Below, in pieces: positions 45,908 through 57,798 of a stretch of DNA of 64,000 bases. A program made the position numbers and the translations under genes. Within the stretch, counting starts at the first letter, position 1. Every line of letters begins with the position of its first letter. Origin of the DNA: Sodiomyces alkalinus F11 (lineage: Eukaryota; Ascomycota; Sordariomycetes; Glomerellales; Plectosphaerellaceae); NCBI RefSeq assembly GCF_003711515.1, contig NW_021167087.1, forward strand, positions 1,670,799 to 1,734,798, given 5' to 3'. The notes under the pieces were generated by a model. That model saw only the letters and a program-made list of their open reading frames with translations. It was not told the DNA's origin and made no database searches.

Positions 45908-48443
45908 ATGGCGCGCCGGCAAAAAGAAAGAGACGTCGAGAAGGACCCAAACCGTGAATACGACCTGGGTGTCAAGCCTGAAGGCGATCCTGAAGGGATC
46001 TCTGGAACAGAATTCGAGTCGATTCGGACCCGTGAACCGGCCTCCCAATCACGGCCACATTTAAGCTCCTCCCACTCCCTGAGAGGATCTAGCGATCGAT
46101 CCATCAAGCGCTCAATCAGTCTAACACGGTCTCAAAACGGATACGGCTGTGACGACTATTTGCCCGAAGATGATGGTGAATTCAAATCCTTGCCCGGAAC
46201 AGCCCATCCTGCCCGTGACGACAAGGATCCCTTCGACGTAGGCTTCGAAGGAGGTGAAACCGATCCCACATGTCCACGAAGCATGTCGAAGGTCAGGAAG
46301 TGGATAATAGTAATCATCGTCTCACTCGGGAGCTTCTGCGTGTAAGTGAAGGGAACCAGCTTGTATGAGATGACGCAAAAAAAAAAAAGGAAAAAAAAAG
46401 GAAAAAAAAGGAAGAAGAAGAAGAAGAAGAAGAAAAGGGACATGCGTTCGTTCATGGCTTCGAGTACTCCAGAGGCTGCCTGAATGACCGACTAACTTAG
46501 GGGTGAACATAGGACGGCTGCGAGTTCCATTTACTCATCCACGTATGCCCAGATGAACGCAGAGTTTGGCACCTCGAGGATCGTCGCCACTCTCGGTCTC
46601 AGTCTTTTCGTACTCGGCATCAGCTTTGGCCCCATGATGCTGAGTCCATTGAGCGAGTTCTATGGCCGACGGCCTATCTACATCGTCGCCTGGTCGCTCT
46701 ATCTCATCTGGACCATACCCTCTGCCGTGGCCAAGAACATAGAAACGATGCTCATCGCCCGATTCTTCACAGGCCTCTCGGGTAGCGCCTTTTTGGCCGT
46801 TTCTGGCGGGACGGTAGGCGACCTCTTCAACAAGCAAGACCTGCAAGCCCCTATGATTCTATGGTCCCTTGCGCCCTTTTGCGGCCCGGCACTCGGTCCT
46901 ACCCTCGGCGGTTTCATCAATTACTTCACCAACTGGAGATGGACCTACTATGTCCTAATCATCTGGGCTTTTGTCATGCTTGTAGCCATTGTCTGTATCG
47001 TTCCCGAGACGTATCGTACGTCGAATCCTCCGCATACGAAATGGATACTTGGATTCTTCTTTTTTCTTCTTTCTTTTTTTTTTTCCTCTTCTTTTTTAAT
47101 CATTGGCAAGGAAACACGGGAGCTAATGCGTGCCACGTAAATCTCAGATCCTGTGGTCCTTCGTGCCAAAGCCAGGAAGATCAGGAAAGAGACAGGGGAC
47201 GAGCGGTGGAAAGCACCCATGGAAAAGACGGACAAGTCCATCGCGAGGACCATCGGCCTGTCGCTCCTTCGGCCATTTCAGCTGCTCTTCTTCGAGATGA
47301 TGGTCCTCAACCTCTGCATCTTGACCGCCCTCTTGCTGGGCGTCTTGTACCTCTTCTTCGGCGCGTTCCCCCTCGTCTTCTCCACCACGTACGGCTTCAA
47401 CCTATGGCAAGTCGGTCTCGCCTTCAACGGCATCATTGCCGGCATGGTCATCGCCGCTACGAGCGACCCTTTATGGCAGCGCATCCGCAACCGCCTTGTC
47501 GCCAGGCTGGAGATGGAGTCCGGTGTGGAAAGCAGTAGCGAGCCCGAGTTCCGGCTGCCCCCTGTCGTATGCGGATCCGTCCTCGTCACTATTGGCCTCT
47601 TCATCTTTGGCTGGACGCTGTTCCCCTGGGTTCATTGGATTGCCCCTATTATTGGGTCAGCTGTCTTTGGTGCTGGGTGAGTAGGAGTATTTTCTTTTTC
47701 CTTTTTAGGGGCTTTGTTCTATGAAAGACCCAAAGTGCTTATGGAACAAGGGGTTCACACATCAGCGTCCCCGTGACGACGCATGGAGTTGCCTTGAAAG
47801 TGATTGATGTGTCGAAGGCTCGTTGTGAGAATATCCCATCTGGCAAATGGGCTTCTGGTCTCGGCGGTCATGATTTAGTCATACTTCCGCGTTACACTGC
47901 ATCTCGAGTCTCTGCATGAGTATGCTGCTAACCGTCTTGGCTCCCCCCCACCAGAACCCTGCTTGTCTTTAGTGGCGTATTTACATTCCTCGTAAGTCGT
48001 CCTCAGTTTTCTGTTTCTGCAAAATGGCCCCTGAATTCTAGGGCTAGGGGCCTGGCTAGGCCCTCGACGGCGTCGGCGTTGAAACAGCATACTAATACAG
48101 CAGAGGCGCAGGTTGATGCGTATCCCCTGTACGCGGCGAGCGCCTTGGCTGCCAATGCGTTCACAAGGTGCCTGTTCGCCGGTGAGTCTGTCCCAAGTGA
48201 CACGTCACACATATGTGATGCCGAAACCCGTGCTCTCTCCCCAAGTTGATGCGCATGCTAATTCCATACCGTCACACCACAGCTGCGTTCCCTTTGTTTG
48301 GAAACCAGATGTATGAGAGGCTTGGATACCCTTGGGCGACGTCGGTCCTCGCCTTCGCAACGCTCGCGATGCTACCATTTCCTTACATATTCTTCAGATA
48401 TGGCAAAAGGATTCGAAGTCGGAGCCGATTTGCCGCGGGCTGA
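45908..48443 (+). CDS. MFS transporter, DHA1 (drug:H+ antiporter) family
   Basis: Predicted 12-helix plasma-membrane exporter of drugs, polyamines or similar small molecules. Exons 45908-46341, 46513-47015, 47148-47676, 47955-47991, 48112-48181 and 48283-48443 give 577 aa. A hydrophilic Ser/Asp/Glu-rich cytosolic N-terminus of about 125 residues precedes TM1 (WIIVIIVSLGSFCV-TAASSIYSS). The loop 2-3 motif is LSPLSEFYGRRPIYI (motif A variant) and RFFTGLSGSAFLAVSGGTV matches DHA1 helix 4. Joins restore PETY-H-PVVLRAKA, GAG-TLLVFSGVFTFL-VDAYPLYAASAL and LFA-A-AFPLFGNQMYERLG. Introns 1 and 2 contain A-rich/GAA and T-rich tracts. The substrate cannot be told. TPO-, FLR1- and fluconazole-resistance-type transporters share these motifs. 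Confidence 0.9.
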
Positions 48444-50106
48444 AGGGATAGTTTGATGCCTGAGACAGACATTTTTCAGAGCCGTTGGCTTGACGGTATT
48501 GTGCATTTATTCGCCAAAGCCTGGGGCCTTCGTAGGGACATGTTACTTCATCGAGCGAATGGAGGGTGGCAAAGACATGGGCTTGGGGGAGCCTCTCGCT
48601 AACTCTTTCGATAAGGAGCAATCGTCCGGGATGCGGTGTCAGAGGGAAGCTGTTGATTACTAGCCAGCCCTTCGCCCATCCAATGAATCCCTGGCTGGGT
48701 CGCTGGCTGGGTCGCACCTTGGGACGCCCTTCCTGAGGAAGAATCGAATCGGCCAAGTCTGGTTTGCTGCTTGCTTGCTACAAGTGCAAAGCTGTTGCTC
48801 TAGGACTAGTGAAAAGTGAAAGCCGCTGTGCGTCCAGAGCCTTACGCGCGCCACCCAGCCCTCTCGACGTAGGCCTGTAACACTGCTGCAGCCTGGAACT
48901 AGTAGGTGGTCATGGATAGAATCAGACACAAATATAGAAGTGATTCTGGACTGACCAAGGAGGGCTTAGTCAGGGCTAAAAACCGCTTCGAGATGCAGGT
49001 CCGGAAGGTGAGGAGTTGAAGCGAGACCTTGATTGACCACAGAGGTACAGCATGTCAGCTGAGAGGATACGGTACCGTAAATACCAATGGACCGGAGTCA
49101 GCCAAGGCAACATCTTCTTGGGAATGCGACGACCCCGCCCTGTCTCTCCCGGCGTGACAGGCGAACAGAACGAATAGCCGCGTCGAGGGAGGCGGCGGAA
49201 GAAGAGACGAGAGAAGCAGTGACTCCGTTGCCCTATGACCGTGATGAGGTGTGGTAGTGTGGTATATCCGTACGTTGTGTACTCGGTATTCCACCAACAG
49301 CTATGAGGTGTGTAATTAGCGAAGTGCCCCAGTCCCCTTGACCGCGACCTCGACCACCTCAAGTCCTTGGATTTCACCTGGACACACAAGATACGTCCCC
49401 AGGCTCCTCAACATCTCGTAAGATGTCCAAAGGATGGCCGTGCCCGACGTGGATCGTTTAGCTGATGTTTCAAGCCGTTTGTCTCAGGGTGGGCACCATG
49501 GCATCTAGTGTGGCACTCAAATGTCCGACATATAACAAAAAATGCATGTCTCAAAGCCATGGGTCGAATCCCCTTGGTTCTTCCAAGCACATCGACGACG
49601 GGGGTTAGAGGGAAGTACGCTGTACTCAAGACAAGGGGTCTGCCCTGTTAATTACCATGGCGCCATGTCGATTTGTAAGTGAGGCTAAGAAGCGTGACTC
49701 AGTCCGAAGAACCCCGTTCGAAGGCGTAGATATACGTTGGATGCGCAACTGGGCCTCGGCCTTGACACAGAAGTAGACACATGTAGATGGTCTGCAGTCT
49801 GCTCATAATTCTTACCCGTCGAGTGCATGGCTGCTGGGGAATCCAGAAGTGCAGAGGTTAGCAGACATCCCATAATACAATCATGTTGGGCATTTGAGCC
49901 CTGCCTGTCATTTCGTATCACATGCAGTTCGTCTGTATGCTGGGACATAAACTGGGTAACGCTGTCCATGTCGAATGTCGTGCATGTCATCTTAATAGAA
50001 ATAACAGCAAATATATCAGCCATCTGGACACAAATGGTGAGAATACATGCCCCTACATCAGCCATTTAGAGCTACCTTATTCAGAGGAAAGTGGGTGTTC
50101 CAGAGT

Positions 50107-50216
50107 TTAAGGTAAGGTACAGCGTAAGGTGAGGGAAGGTGAGGGTAAGGTTAGTGGGCTTGAACCTCAGCTGGGTAAGGTAATGAAAAGTACTTCGTGG
50201 AGTAAGGTACCTAGGT
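50107..50216. repeat. Array of GGTAAGG/AAGGTA motifs
   Basis: About eight degenerate copies of AAGGTA or GTAAGGT within 110 bp, ending in the palindrome AAGGTACCTAGGTA. Same motif family as the hairpin at 11333-11363. Confidence 0.55.
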
Positions 50217-50438
50217 AGAGACACATCGACTATGACCCGGGGGACGGTTCCAGGACACCAGACAATGGATCACGGGCTGTACAACGTACAAACATGTCCA
50301 TAATGACTGGCGATTTCCTCTAACTCGGATTTGGCCAGGACAAGTTTCTCTATCTGAGCTCCGATGGTACATAAAAAACCATGATCCATCATCACCAGGT
50401 ACCTTACCTAGTGTAATCGGCGACTTCTTGCATTGGGA

Positions 50439-50467
50439 CATACTCCGTACTTCGTATACGGAGTATG
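50439..50467. repeat. Hairpin of the TACTCCGTA family
   Basis: CATACTCCGTA and its exact complement TACGGAGTATG are separated by seven bases (CTTCGTA). The same 9-mer recurs alone elsewhere in intergenic DNA. Confidence 0.8.
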
Positions 50468-52343
50468 AAACAGAAAAGCTGCTAATTATTAAGGTACTCA
50501 TCACCTTACCTCAGGAAGTCACTGCCTGCGGAGAAGGTACGAATACATGTACGAAATACTAGAGTGAGTACTTTACGAGTCGGAGGTGTGAGGGGGAAAA
50601 ATGGGAAAATCCAGGAGACGTAATTCCTTAGTCGCCGTTACCTCGGCTAACGTGCACTTTCGCCTGAAATAGCCCCTGCGATTGCAGACATTCGAAGTAC
50701 TGGGTACTCCTCACAAGGTACCTTGGTAATTTATTTTATGCAACCGCAACAGTTGTGGTCCAAGTCCGTCCTCCTCCACGACCCCGCAGCCCCGAAATGG
50801 TCCCTCAGGAAAGCTTTCTCCTCGGACTCTGATTCGCTAGAAAGCCCACCGAGGTGTTTCTCCGACCCATGGATTTTGACATGGTAAAAAAGTTCCTTGT
50901 ACCCGTCCTGACCAAGCCGAAGAGGTGAAGAAAGTATCCGTAATAGGTAAGCGCCATGAACATCACTTTTGAGTGTTGTGTTCTCCCTCCCTGGTAGTCA
51001 CGGCACAACCCCAAAGAACCTCACATGCTAACTCGTGTCCTCGAGTCACCCCCCGAAGACCGAGGATCGCTTTTCGAGTACGGTACGAATTGCAAGAAAC
51101 CGCCGCCGACGACTATCCACGATCGAGTGCAACCAGACCCCGCGTCAATGGGCTCTTCGCTTTGCCCACCTGTTCGTCCTCCCCTCCCGCGTCACGTCTC
51201 TGTAACCTCGAGGATATTGGTCGCCGACCTCGTGCTGCATGTCAATGCTGCTTTGCGACTACCAGTAGACCCCGCCGGGTAGCCGCATACCTTACTCTCC
51301 TCTCGTCGCCCCCTCGGCCTCTCAATAGGCCCTGTCGCCCTTGCCTACTGCGCCAGGCCCTTTTATGTATGCGAGGCCGTGACCTGCGCAGCCGCAGCCG
51401 CCTCGTCCCTCGCACCCCTCCCTTCCCCGTACATCGTACACTAGGGCTCTCAACACCAGTCCGACGCTACAGCCACGGCCACGGCCACATCTACAAAAAG
51501 AAAAGACAAAACCCCCATCTCTGTGCTGGGGCTCTATCCGCCCCTCCATCTCCAGCCGCCGCCGTTCCTGGGGGGTGCCCGCCACGCAAGACACGACTGC
51601 CGTCGCCGCGAACGAACGAGAGCCCCTGCGCTGAGACCTCGTCGTACAAGAAACGCCTCTTACCTCGCCAGAACGTCTCCCATTGGAGACCCCTATCCTG
51701 CTGGGAAATACGAGCTCCGTTCCTGATCCTGTAGCGACCAGAAGTGTATCTTTTGATGGTCAGGGATCAGCAGTCCAAGCGAGGAATAAGGCTACACCAT
51801 TGTTCGTTTTGCCCGGCTGCGCACAGCGCTCGCGTTAGCGTTAGAACAAATCTTCGGTCGCTCACGCCCCGCCGCCCGTTCCCAAGTCTCAAGTCAGCGG
51901 CGATTCCTGCCTTGAGCTATCCCAGCTTTTGCTGATCTGGATCCCATCCAAAGGAAAAGGACGAAAAAACGAGGCTTCTTCCTCTCGTTCACGACAGGAC
52001 CAGCCACCGGTTGGGCGGCCGGTCTTCGTTTTCGGTTGGGGTCCATTTGGTGGTGTAGTGGTGGCCGACAATAGCTGAGCAACACCCCCGGTGTGTGACA
52101 TTTTTAGCATTTTGGTGCCTCACTGCAGGAGGATCGGCCCATACCATACCTGTCCCACTTGCCTCGCTTCGCCGACGCCGCCAGCAAGACCTCTGGAGCC
52201 AGTGTCGCCTTGAGAGACAACATCACCCTGGCTTGAGGCTTGCGCCGGTCGTCATCTCACACAATATCTCCCGCGTCACCATCGTTCCTCGCGATCCCCC
52301 TCCCCGCACCGGGGCCTGGAACATATAAAACCCCTTAGACAGC

Positions 52344-52445
52344 ATGCCGTACCAAGTCGACGACAACGCGGGAGACGTTTCAGATGCCGCGTCTGAGAAT
52401 GAACAAGAGCCCAACATACAGCCTACAAACAACAACAGCGACAAT

Positions 52446-52496
<51 letters not shown>

Positions 52497-54789
52497 ATGC
52501 CTGATCGCAACGACAACGGCAACTCCACTGGTAATCAGGGAGAAGCTAAGAAGAAGTACGACCCTAAAGATCCTCTACGCCCAAGGAGGAAGAAAGCACG
52601 CAGGGCTTGCTATGCCTGCCAGAGAGCTCATTTAACATGCGGTAAGCTTCTCCCACTCCCACAACCTCCCCAGGCTGTTTTGTTTTCTTCTTTTCTTTGT
52701 TGGTCCAATGTTCGCGTCCGTTCTCGGTGTCCTGACGACGGGCGACGACGACTGCCTTGCTTCCATCACCCTGACCGAACTCTCGCCGGTCTCCTCATGA
52801 GATCTCACGGAGCCCAAACAAGCACACAGACTAACCCAGCTGTTGGAAATAGGAGATGAACGCCCATGTCAGAGGTGCATTAAGCGTGGTCTGGCTGAAG
52901 CCTGCCAAGACGGTGTACGTAAAAAAGCCAAGTATCTTCATGATGCACCCCCAGAAGCCCTCAGGCCTGTTCTCGGTCCCAACTATAATCCGGAACCTAC
53001 ACCGACGCGGCCCAATGGCGAGCGACATCCAAGTGGCCCCTCGGAAACTGCTTCGACAGCGGGAAGTGCCTTCTTCCCCCAAAACTCTGCGACATCCTTT
53101 CCGGTCTATTCAGGGGCGCAGACGCCTGTCGGGATGCCAGAGGCCATGTCCTTCCCGTCACCCGTTGTTTCGCCATCCTTCGCCCACAATAACAGTAATG
53201 CAGCACGGGCGGATTCCATGCCGGGAATGATATCACCCCAAATAGCCAACGATCCCATTAATTTCAGCACCCTCTTCGACCCCAGCAACCCAGCCCTTTT
53301 CAACTTTGACTTGGAAGGCCTCAATTTCGGCAGTCAGTATGGCGCCTTGGAGTTCGGCATGCTGGGCCATATGTCCTCCGGAGCCGGAGCCGGAGAGACA
53401 CCCCCACAGGACCACGGATTATCTGGGCCCAGCAGCGGTGATGTTAACTTTGGGTCGGCCGGCGTCTTTGGAAATGGTAACAGGCAGTTTGGCCAACAAG
53501 TCTATGATAATGGCATGGTGAATGATCTCATCAAACTAGACCCTTCCTCAACCGGCCTCTACCAGCAAGGCAACCTACATCATGCGCTGCCACAGGCCTA
53601 CGCCATCGCCGCCGGCCCCAACAGCCTTCACAGCCCTAGCACGGAGACCACTGCGAGCCCGCAGCCAGCGAACTTCACGTACGAGGGCTCGCCGGGGGGC
53701 AACTATAGCAACGTGGTGGGGACGCAGAACATGGTCCCGTCAGTGGCCCCTCGGCCGAAGCCCAAGCCGGGCGTATCGCAGAAGAGTGGGACTATCTTGG
53801 GGAAGAGGCAACGAGATGCTTCGTGGATATACGAGTCAGTCAAGGAGCCTTACCAGTATTTGGCTGGCTTCCACGCCCTAATCGCCTTCCTACAGAAGCG
53901 GTTTTCCGCCAACAAAACTTTGCGCATTGCCAAAGCCCTAGCGAGCATCCGCCCGTCGTTCATATCGTGCATGAAGACGCTCGATCGGAGGGATCTGATC
54001 TTCATGGAGAAGTGTTTCCAGCGAACCCTCCTGGAGTACGAGGACCGCATGCACCAGTGCCCTGCACCCACGATCCTCTGTCGCCGTACTGGGGAGATTG
54101 CCGCGGTCAACAAGGAATTTGTGGCGCTGACGGGGTGGACGAAGGATGTCTTGTTAGGAAACGAGCCGAACCGAAACGTGAACACGGGCGGTGCGCCCTC
54201 GGTTCCCGGAAGCGGTTCGGGGACGGGACGGGCGGGGCTCTCGACACCCAAGCTCTCGGCGGCGTCTCTCAACAACCAGCCCGAGGGCGAAGGAAGGCGC
54301 AAGCAGCCCGTGTTCATTGCGGAAATCCTCGACGACGACAGCGTCATCGAATTCTACGAGGACTTTGCGCAGCTCGCCTTTGGCGACAGCCGGGGCACCG
54401 TGTACAGGACCTGCAAATTGCTCAAGTATCGGACGAACGAATCCGCCAACCACTCTGCCGTCGTGCCGGAAGCGACTTCCCAGAAGGACCCGCGGAAGAG
54501 CATCCTCAGCCATCGGGTCACGCGTATCGACGGCGAGCACGGCATCTCGAGGATCGAGAAGGACGGAAAGGTGGAATGTCGGTATTGCTGGACGATTAAG
54601 CGTGATGTGTTCGATATCCCCATGCTAATCGTCATAAATGTGAGTTCAACCCCTTCAACCCCTTCAGCCCCTCTCATGTTCCTCCTCGTCTCGTGGTTGC
54701 GCTAGGTCCGAGTGCGAGCATACTAACTCCCTCGGCAGTTCTTACCCTGTTTATCGAGGGATCAAGAGCCGCAACAGGTGGTTATGTAA
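52344..54789 (+). CDS. acuK: Transcription activator of gluconeogenesis AcuK/ERT1
   Basis: Zn2Cys6 regulator with a PAS domain. AcuK homologues act, with AcuM, on gluconeogenic genes such as PEP carboxykinase and fructose-1,6-bisphosphatase, and in some fungi on iron acquisition and respiration. Exons 52344-52641, 52853-54639 and 54739-54789 give 711 aa. The zinc cluster is C89-x2-C92-x6-C99-x5-C105-x2-C108-x8-C117; the 211-bp first intron cuts it after C99, as expected for the family. It is followed by the signature VRKKAKYLHDAPPEALRPVL. A PAS domain lies at about 485-640 (CPAPTILCRRTGEIAAVNKEF). The last intron has a TACTAAC branch site and leaves a 17-codon final exon starting FLPCL. The N-terminus has an 18-residue poly-Asn run, unusual for the family. 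Confidence 0.95.
52439..52495 (+). repeat. AAC trinucleotide repeat in acuK exon 1
   Basis: A nearly pure AAC run encodes the poly-Asn stretch of AcuK, about 35 residues before the zinc cluster, so length changes stay in frame. Confidence 0.85.
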
Positions 54790-55195
54790 GGGCACGGGTT
54801 TGTCGAAATGAATTCCGGGTTCATATGAGGGCTTGGCAGCCTCTGGCACCATTGGACATAGTGATATGCAGGTACGCAGTACTGTCTGGAGTTGGTTGGT
54901 TTTCTTGGACATGGTTCTCGGGACGGGGCATTCAAAAGCAGATTTCACAATAGTCGTTTCAACGGTTATTCCAGGAATTGGGTAGGTAAAATAGTGAATA
55001 TCGTGGGATCATTGGGTTAGTCCTCAAAGATATTTAAATATATATATCAATATATATCCACGTTTACGAGCAGATTTTTGTATCGGACTACTCCTTTCCA
55101 ACCCTCTTCAGGCCCTAGGAACCTGTCTAAGTTACGTGTCTCTAATATTCTATCGTACTCCACGCCTGTGTATCTCCCCTCCCCCCCGGGATCGT
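54790..55195. other. Convergent intergenic region
   Basis: Lies between the stops of acuK (+) and riboflavin kinase (-). The middle (about 55030-55060) is an AT-rich run of TATATA units. No gene seen. Confidence 0.5.
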
Positions 55196-56020
55196 TCAAC
55201 CGTCCAACGGCCTCACCAGCCATGAGACGTCCAATTCGCCGGGTCCATCGACACCGTCACCGCCGTCCACACTCAAACCCAGAGTCACCCCGGGTGAAGG
55301 CGAAGGCCACCATTGCCTCCTCCGCACACTCTCCCTCGCAACTTCGCAATCAAAGCGGATATCCTCCACCAGAGCGTCGAGGCTGGCATAGTCCTTCTCC
55401 TCCCGCACGAAGCCTAGGACGAGGAGGCGCATGTGGGCGCCGTAAAAGTCGGCGGTAAAGGGATGCAGGACGTGGACCTCGGCGGAGCGAACAGTGTTCT
55501 TGTAGAACGGGTTGTAGCCTATGGACATGACCATTGGATACAAAAGGAAGGCGGGCGTGTCCCCATCAAAGGGACGGTCGGGGTGATCTGGCGGGAGGGC
55601 AAGGGAGGCCCAGCCGAAGTACACTCCTGATTTGACGTCGTCGATCCACGGGGTTTGGGCATCCACGGGGAGGTTGGCGGTTGGGATGCCGAGCTGGGGT
55701 AAGGATGTTAGACTCGGTGTTTATGCTATAGATCCGGTGGTAGGACAACAGTATTATATATACAGCGGAGCCGAAGGGGAAGGGTGGATGGACCAAGTGA
55801 AGAGGGAAGTGAGGGCAAGGGGGGGGGGAAAGCAGATACATGGGGCGAAGGCTTCTCCCACACAACGACTCACCTCTTTTGATCCGCGACCAAAACCGGA
55901 AATGACTTTACCCTCCATCTTGAGTGGAAATGGAGGCTCGGGGCCGTGAGCCGGTCCGACGATACGGGGCCTGCCAGCGGTGATGCCGGTTGTGTCGGCA
56001 GCGGCGCTTTGCTCTGCCAT
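55196..56020 (-). CDS. FMN1: Riboflavin kinase
   Basis: Phosphorylates riboflavin with ATP to give FMN, the step before FAD synthesis. Exons 56020-55874 and 55693-55196 give 214 aa, normal for a monofunctional fungal enzyme. The 180-bp intron joins GFGRGSKE to [10 protein letters not shown], restoring the invariant GRGSKxLGIPTAN nucleotide and Mg2+ binding motif (PTAN at 53-56). Further family segments are [25 protein letters not shown] and [20 protein letters not shown], the last around the catalytic Glu. There is a Gly/Asp-rich low-complexity patch before the C-terminus. The N-terminal 30 residues are poorly conserved and the start could be one of several ATGs, but the first fits. Confidence 0.95.
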
Positions 56021-57048
56021 TGTCTGTTCTGCTCACTTTTTTCCTGAAAAGAATGGTACAGAGTTGCACTGTCAGTCCCTCGCACGACTTGTGCCGTGGG
56101 CTCTTACGACGGAAAGGCTGTGAGACAGAAGACCCAGGATAGTAGACGAGTCAGGGGAACCGAAGGTGAGACTCGCTACAGCGGATGTTGTGATTGGAGG
56201 GATGCTTTTAGATCGCGGATCGTCAGACGGAGGCCTACTAGCTTGGGCGTTGAAAAGAAGCCTTGGAAAAGAAGGAAAAGGAGCCCCTGTGTCGTAAGCA
56301 GACTTGGTGGACTTCGTTGATACCGTCGTGAATGTTCGCAAAGGTGCCACCTCCCCCACGCCGAAGGTGCTGGAAAGGAGGGGCAGGAAAGCCGAAAATG
56401 CATGTACATGTACTTATCTCAGGTATTACATCCTTGGAGACTGTTAGTATATGGTACCCACTGTTGTTCAGAGCAAGGTAAGCACATCGGGCGGCTACGT
56501 TAAGTGGGGTTTTTGCCGACCGAGGCCAAACCCACCGAGAAGTCCAGTGACACGGTGTGCCTCGGTCAGGGAGAACGTGGCAGCGAAGCATCATCTTTAA
56601 TGAGACACTTGTGCTGGCGGCTCCACAAATAGGTCGTGGAACGTTGCCTTGATCGACTCTAGCCTCGCTGATGAGAAACAAGCAATTAGAGATTAAATGG
56701 TTTCTAGCCCTCGACGCTATTGCCGCACTTCGAACTGTCCATTCAGCATCGTATGCACCGTAATGATATGACGTAGTGACACCACACTGAAACGGACGGC
56801 CAGCCAAAGACAAGACCAAAGATGAGACCAAGTAAGATTTATCCCAGCCACTGAAGGCCGTCAGGCATCGAGAGATTCGAGACATGGTGTAGATCTCAGC
56901 TTCCTGCCACCCAACAAATACACAGACGGAATTGAAAGAAAGATGTTCCGTTATGCTACACCGGCCATCTTACACTCCTCTATCGTTCAAGCAAGCCAAC
57001 ATCCATGATCCAGCGACAGCACGAGTAGGAGGTAGCCCTGCGCTGGAC
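56021..57048. other. Intergenic region upstream of riboflavin kinase
   Basis: About 1 kb between two leftward genes. A minus-strand frame at 56238-56885 (215 codons) shows no domain, no codon pattern that convinces me, and no family resemblance; it may be chance or a leader. The left end is the likely riboflavin kinase promoter. Confidence 0.4.
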
Positions 57049-57798
57049 TCAAGAAGAAGCGGTAGTAGTAGTCTGCGGCTTGTTATCCACCCACTCCGTC
57101 CGTCCCAACCGCACAATATCGGCCTGTTCTAGGACCCAGTACTTGCTGGGCGCCTTCCCCTCGGCCACAAGCTGAGCAGCCCGGACCGCCGCCCGCGCAA
57201 TGACATCGTGATCTTGGCCAACCGAATCCTGCAGGCCTTGACCCAGGTAGCCGAGGCCGCGGACCAACCCCGTCATGACGCCTTGACCGGCACGCGGCTG
57301 CTCGCGCTCGCCCATGATGAGGCCCGGCCTCACGATGACGGCGTTCTCAAAGTCGAGATCGCGCACCGCGTCCTCGACGCCAATCTTCATCTTCGAGTAC
57401 GGAAGGCGAGAGCTGATGAAGCTGCGAGTACCCGCCGACGAGATGAAGACAAAGGTGCGCACACCGGACGCCTTGGAGGCCTTGGCGAGCTCGACGTTGA
57501 GGTCGTGGTCGATCTTCCACTGATTGGCGAGGCCGCCGGCCTGGGCGCGAGTGGTGCCGAGCCCGGAGAAGACGGTATGTGGCGCGGGAGAGAGGGAGGT
57601 CAGCTTGGACGCCCAGGCTGTTGTATCGGGCTCGACAATGGCGTTTAGGTTCGTGGCTGATTCTGGCGCCTTGGGTGCGCGACGAGAGATGGTGGTGACC
57701 TTGACAGACGGCCAACCCAGAAGGGTGCTGAGGATCTGCGACCCGACGAGGCCGGTGCTGCCGAAGACGGCAGTGTTGGAGATGGCGGGAGTTGACAT
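57049..57798 (-). CDS. FMP52: FMP52-like mitochondrial NAD(P)-binding protein
   Basis: Member of the atypical short-chain dehydrogenase group that includes yeast Fmp52 and animal TIP30/HTATIP2. Yeast Fmp52 is a mitochondrial outer-membrane protein of unclear activity. Single exon, 249 aa from the ATG at 57798. The nucleotide-binding loop FGSTGLVGSQIL is at residues 12-23. TVFSGLGTTRAQAGG, the VFISSAGT strand and SRLPYSKMKIGVEDAV contain the Ser and Tyr-x3-Lys of the SDR active site. IVRPGLIMGERE follows. The frame remains open 24 codons upstream, but the inner start MSTPAISNTAVFG matches the family. The Thr-rich C-terminal tail is unremarkable. Confidence 0.9.
   Translation of the reverse strand: MSTPAISNTAVFGSTGLVGSQILSTLLGWPSVKVTTISRRAPKAPESATNLNAIVEPDTTAWASKLTSLSPAPHTVFSGLGTTRAQAGGLANQWKIDHDLNVELAKASKASGVRTFVFISSAGTRSFISSRLPYSKMKIGVEDAVRDLDFENAVIVRPGLIMGEREQPRAGQGVMTGLVRGLGYLGQGLQDSVGQDHDVIARAAVRAAQLVAEGKAPSKYWVLEQADIVRLGRTEWVDNKPQTTTTASS

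Larger units (their letters stand above)
48444..52343. other. Intergenic region; right part is probable acuK leader
   Basis: 3.9 kb without a supportable gene. AAGGTA-type repeats lie at 50107-50216, and a hairpin made of TACTCCGTA/TACGGAGTA at 50439-50467. Frames at 48976-49389 and 49685-50065 (minus) have no domain. From about 50950 the plus strand becomes C-rich; a 253-codon frame at 50973-51734 is Pro/Arg/Ser-rich and looks like composition-driven leader, not a protein. Confidence 0.45.

Noticed and set aside
49550..49580. tRNA-like T-arm (GGTCGAATCCCC)
   Set aside because: The loop does not start TTC, and no matching A-box, anticodon stem or acceptor stem is present.
50973..51734. 253-codon open frame upstream of acuK
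   Set aside because: Composition is Pro/Arg/Ser-driven by C-rich DNA, with no domain or ordered segment; it fits a 5' leader better than a gene.
56238..56885. 215-codon minus-strand frame upstream of riboflavin kinase
   Set aside because: No motif, membrane or targeting signal, mixed Cys/Trp/His content typical of chance frames; kept as intergenic.
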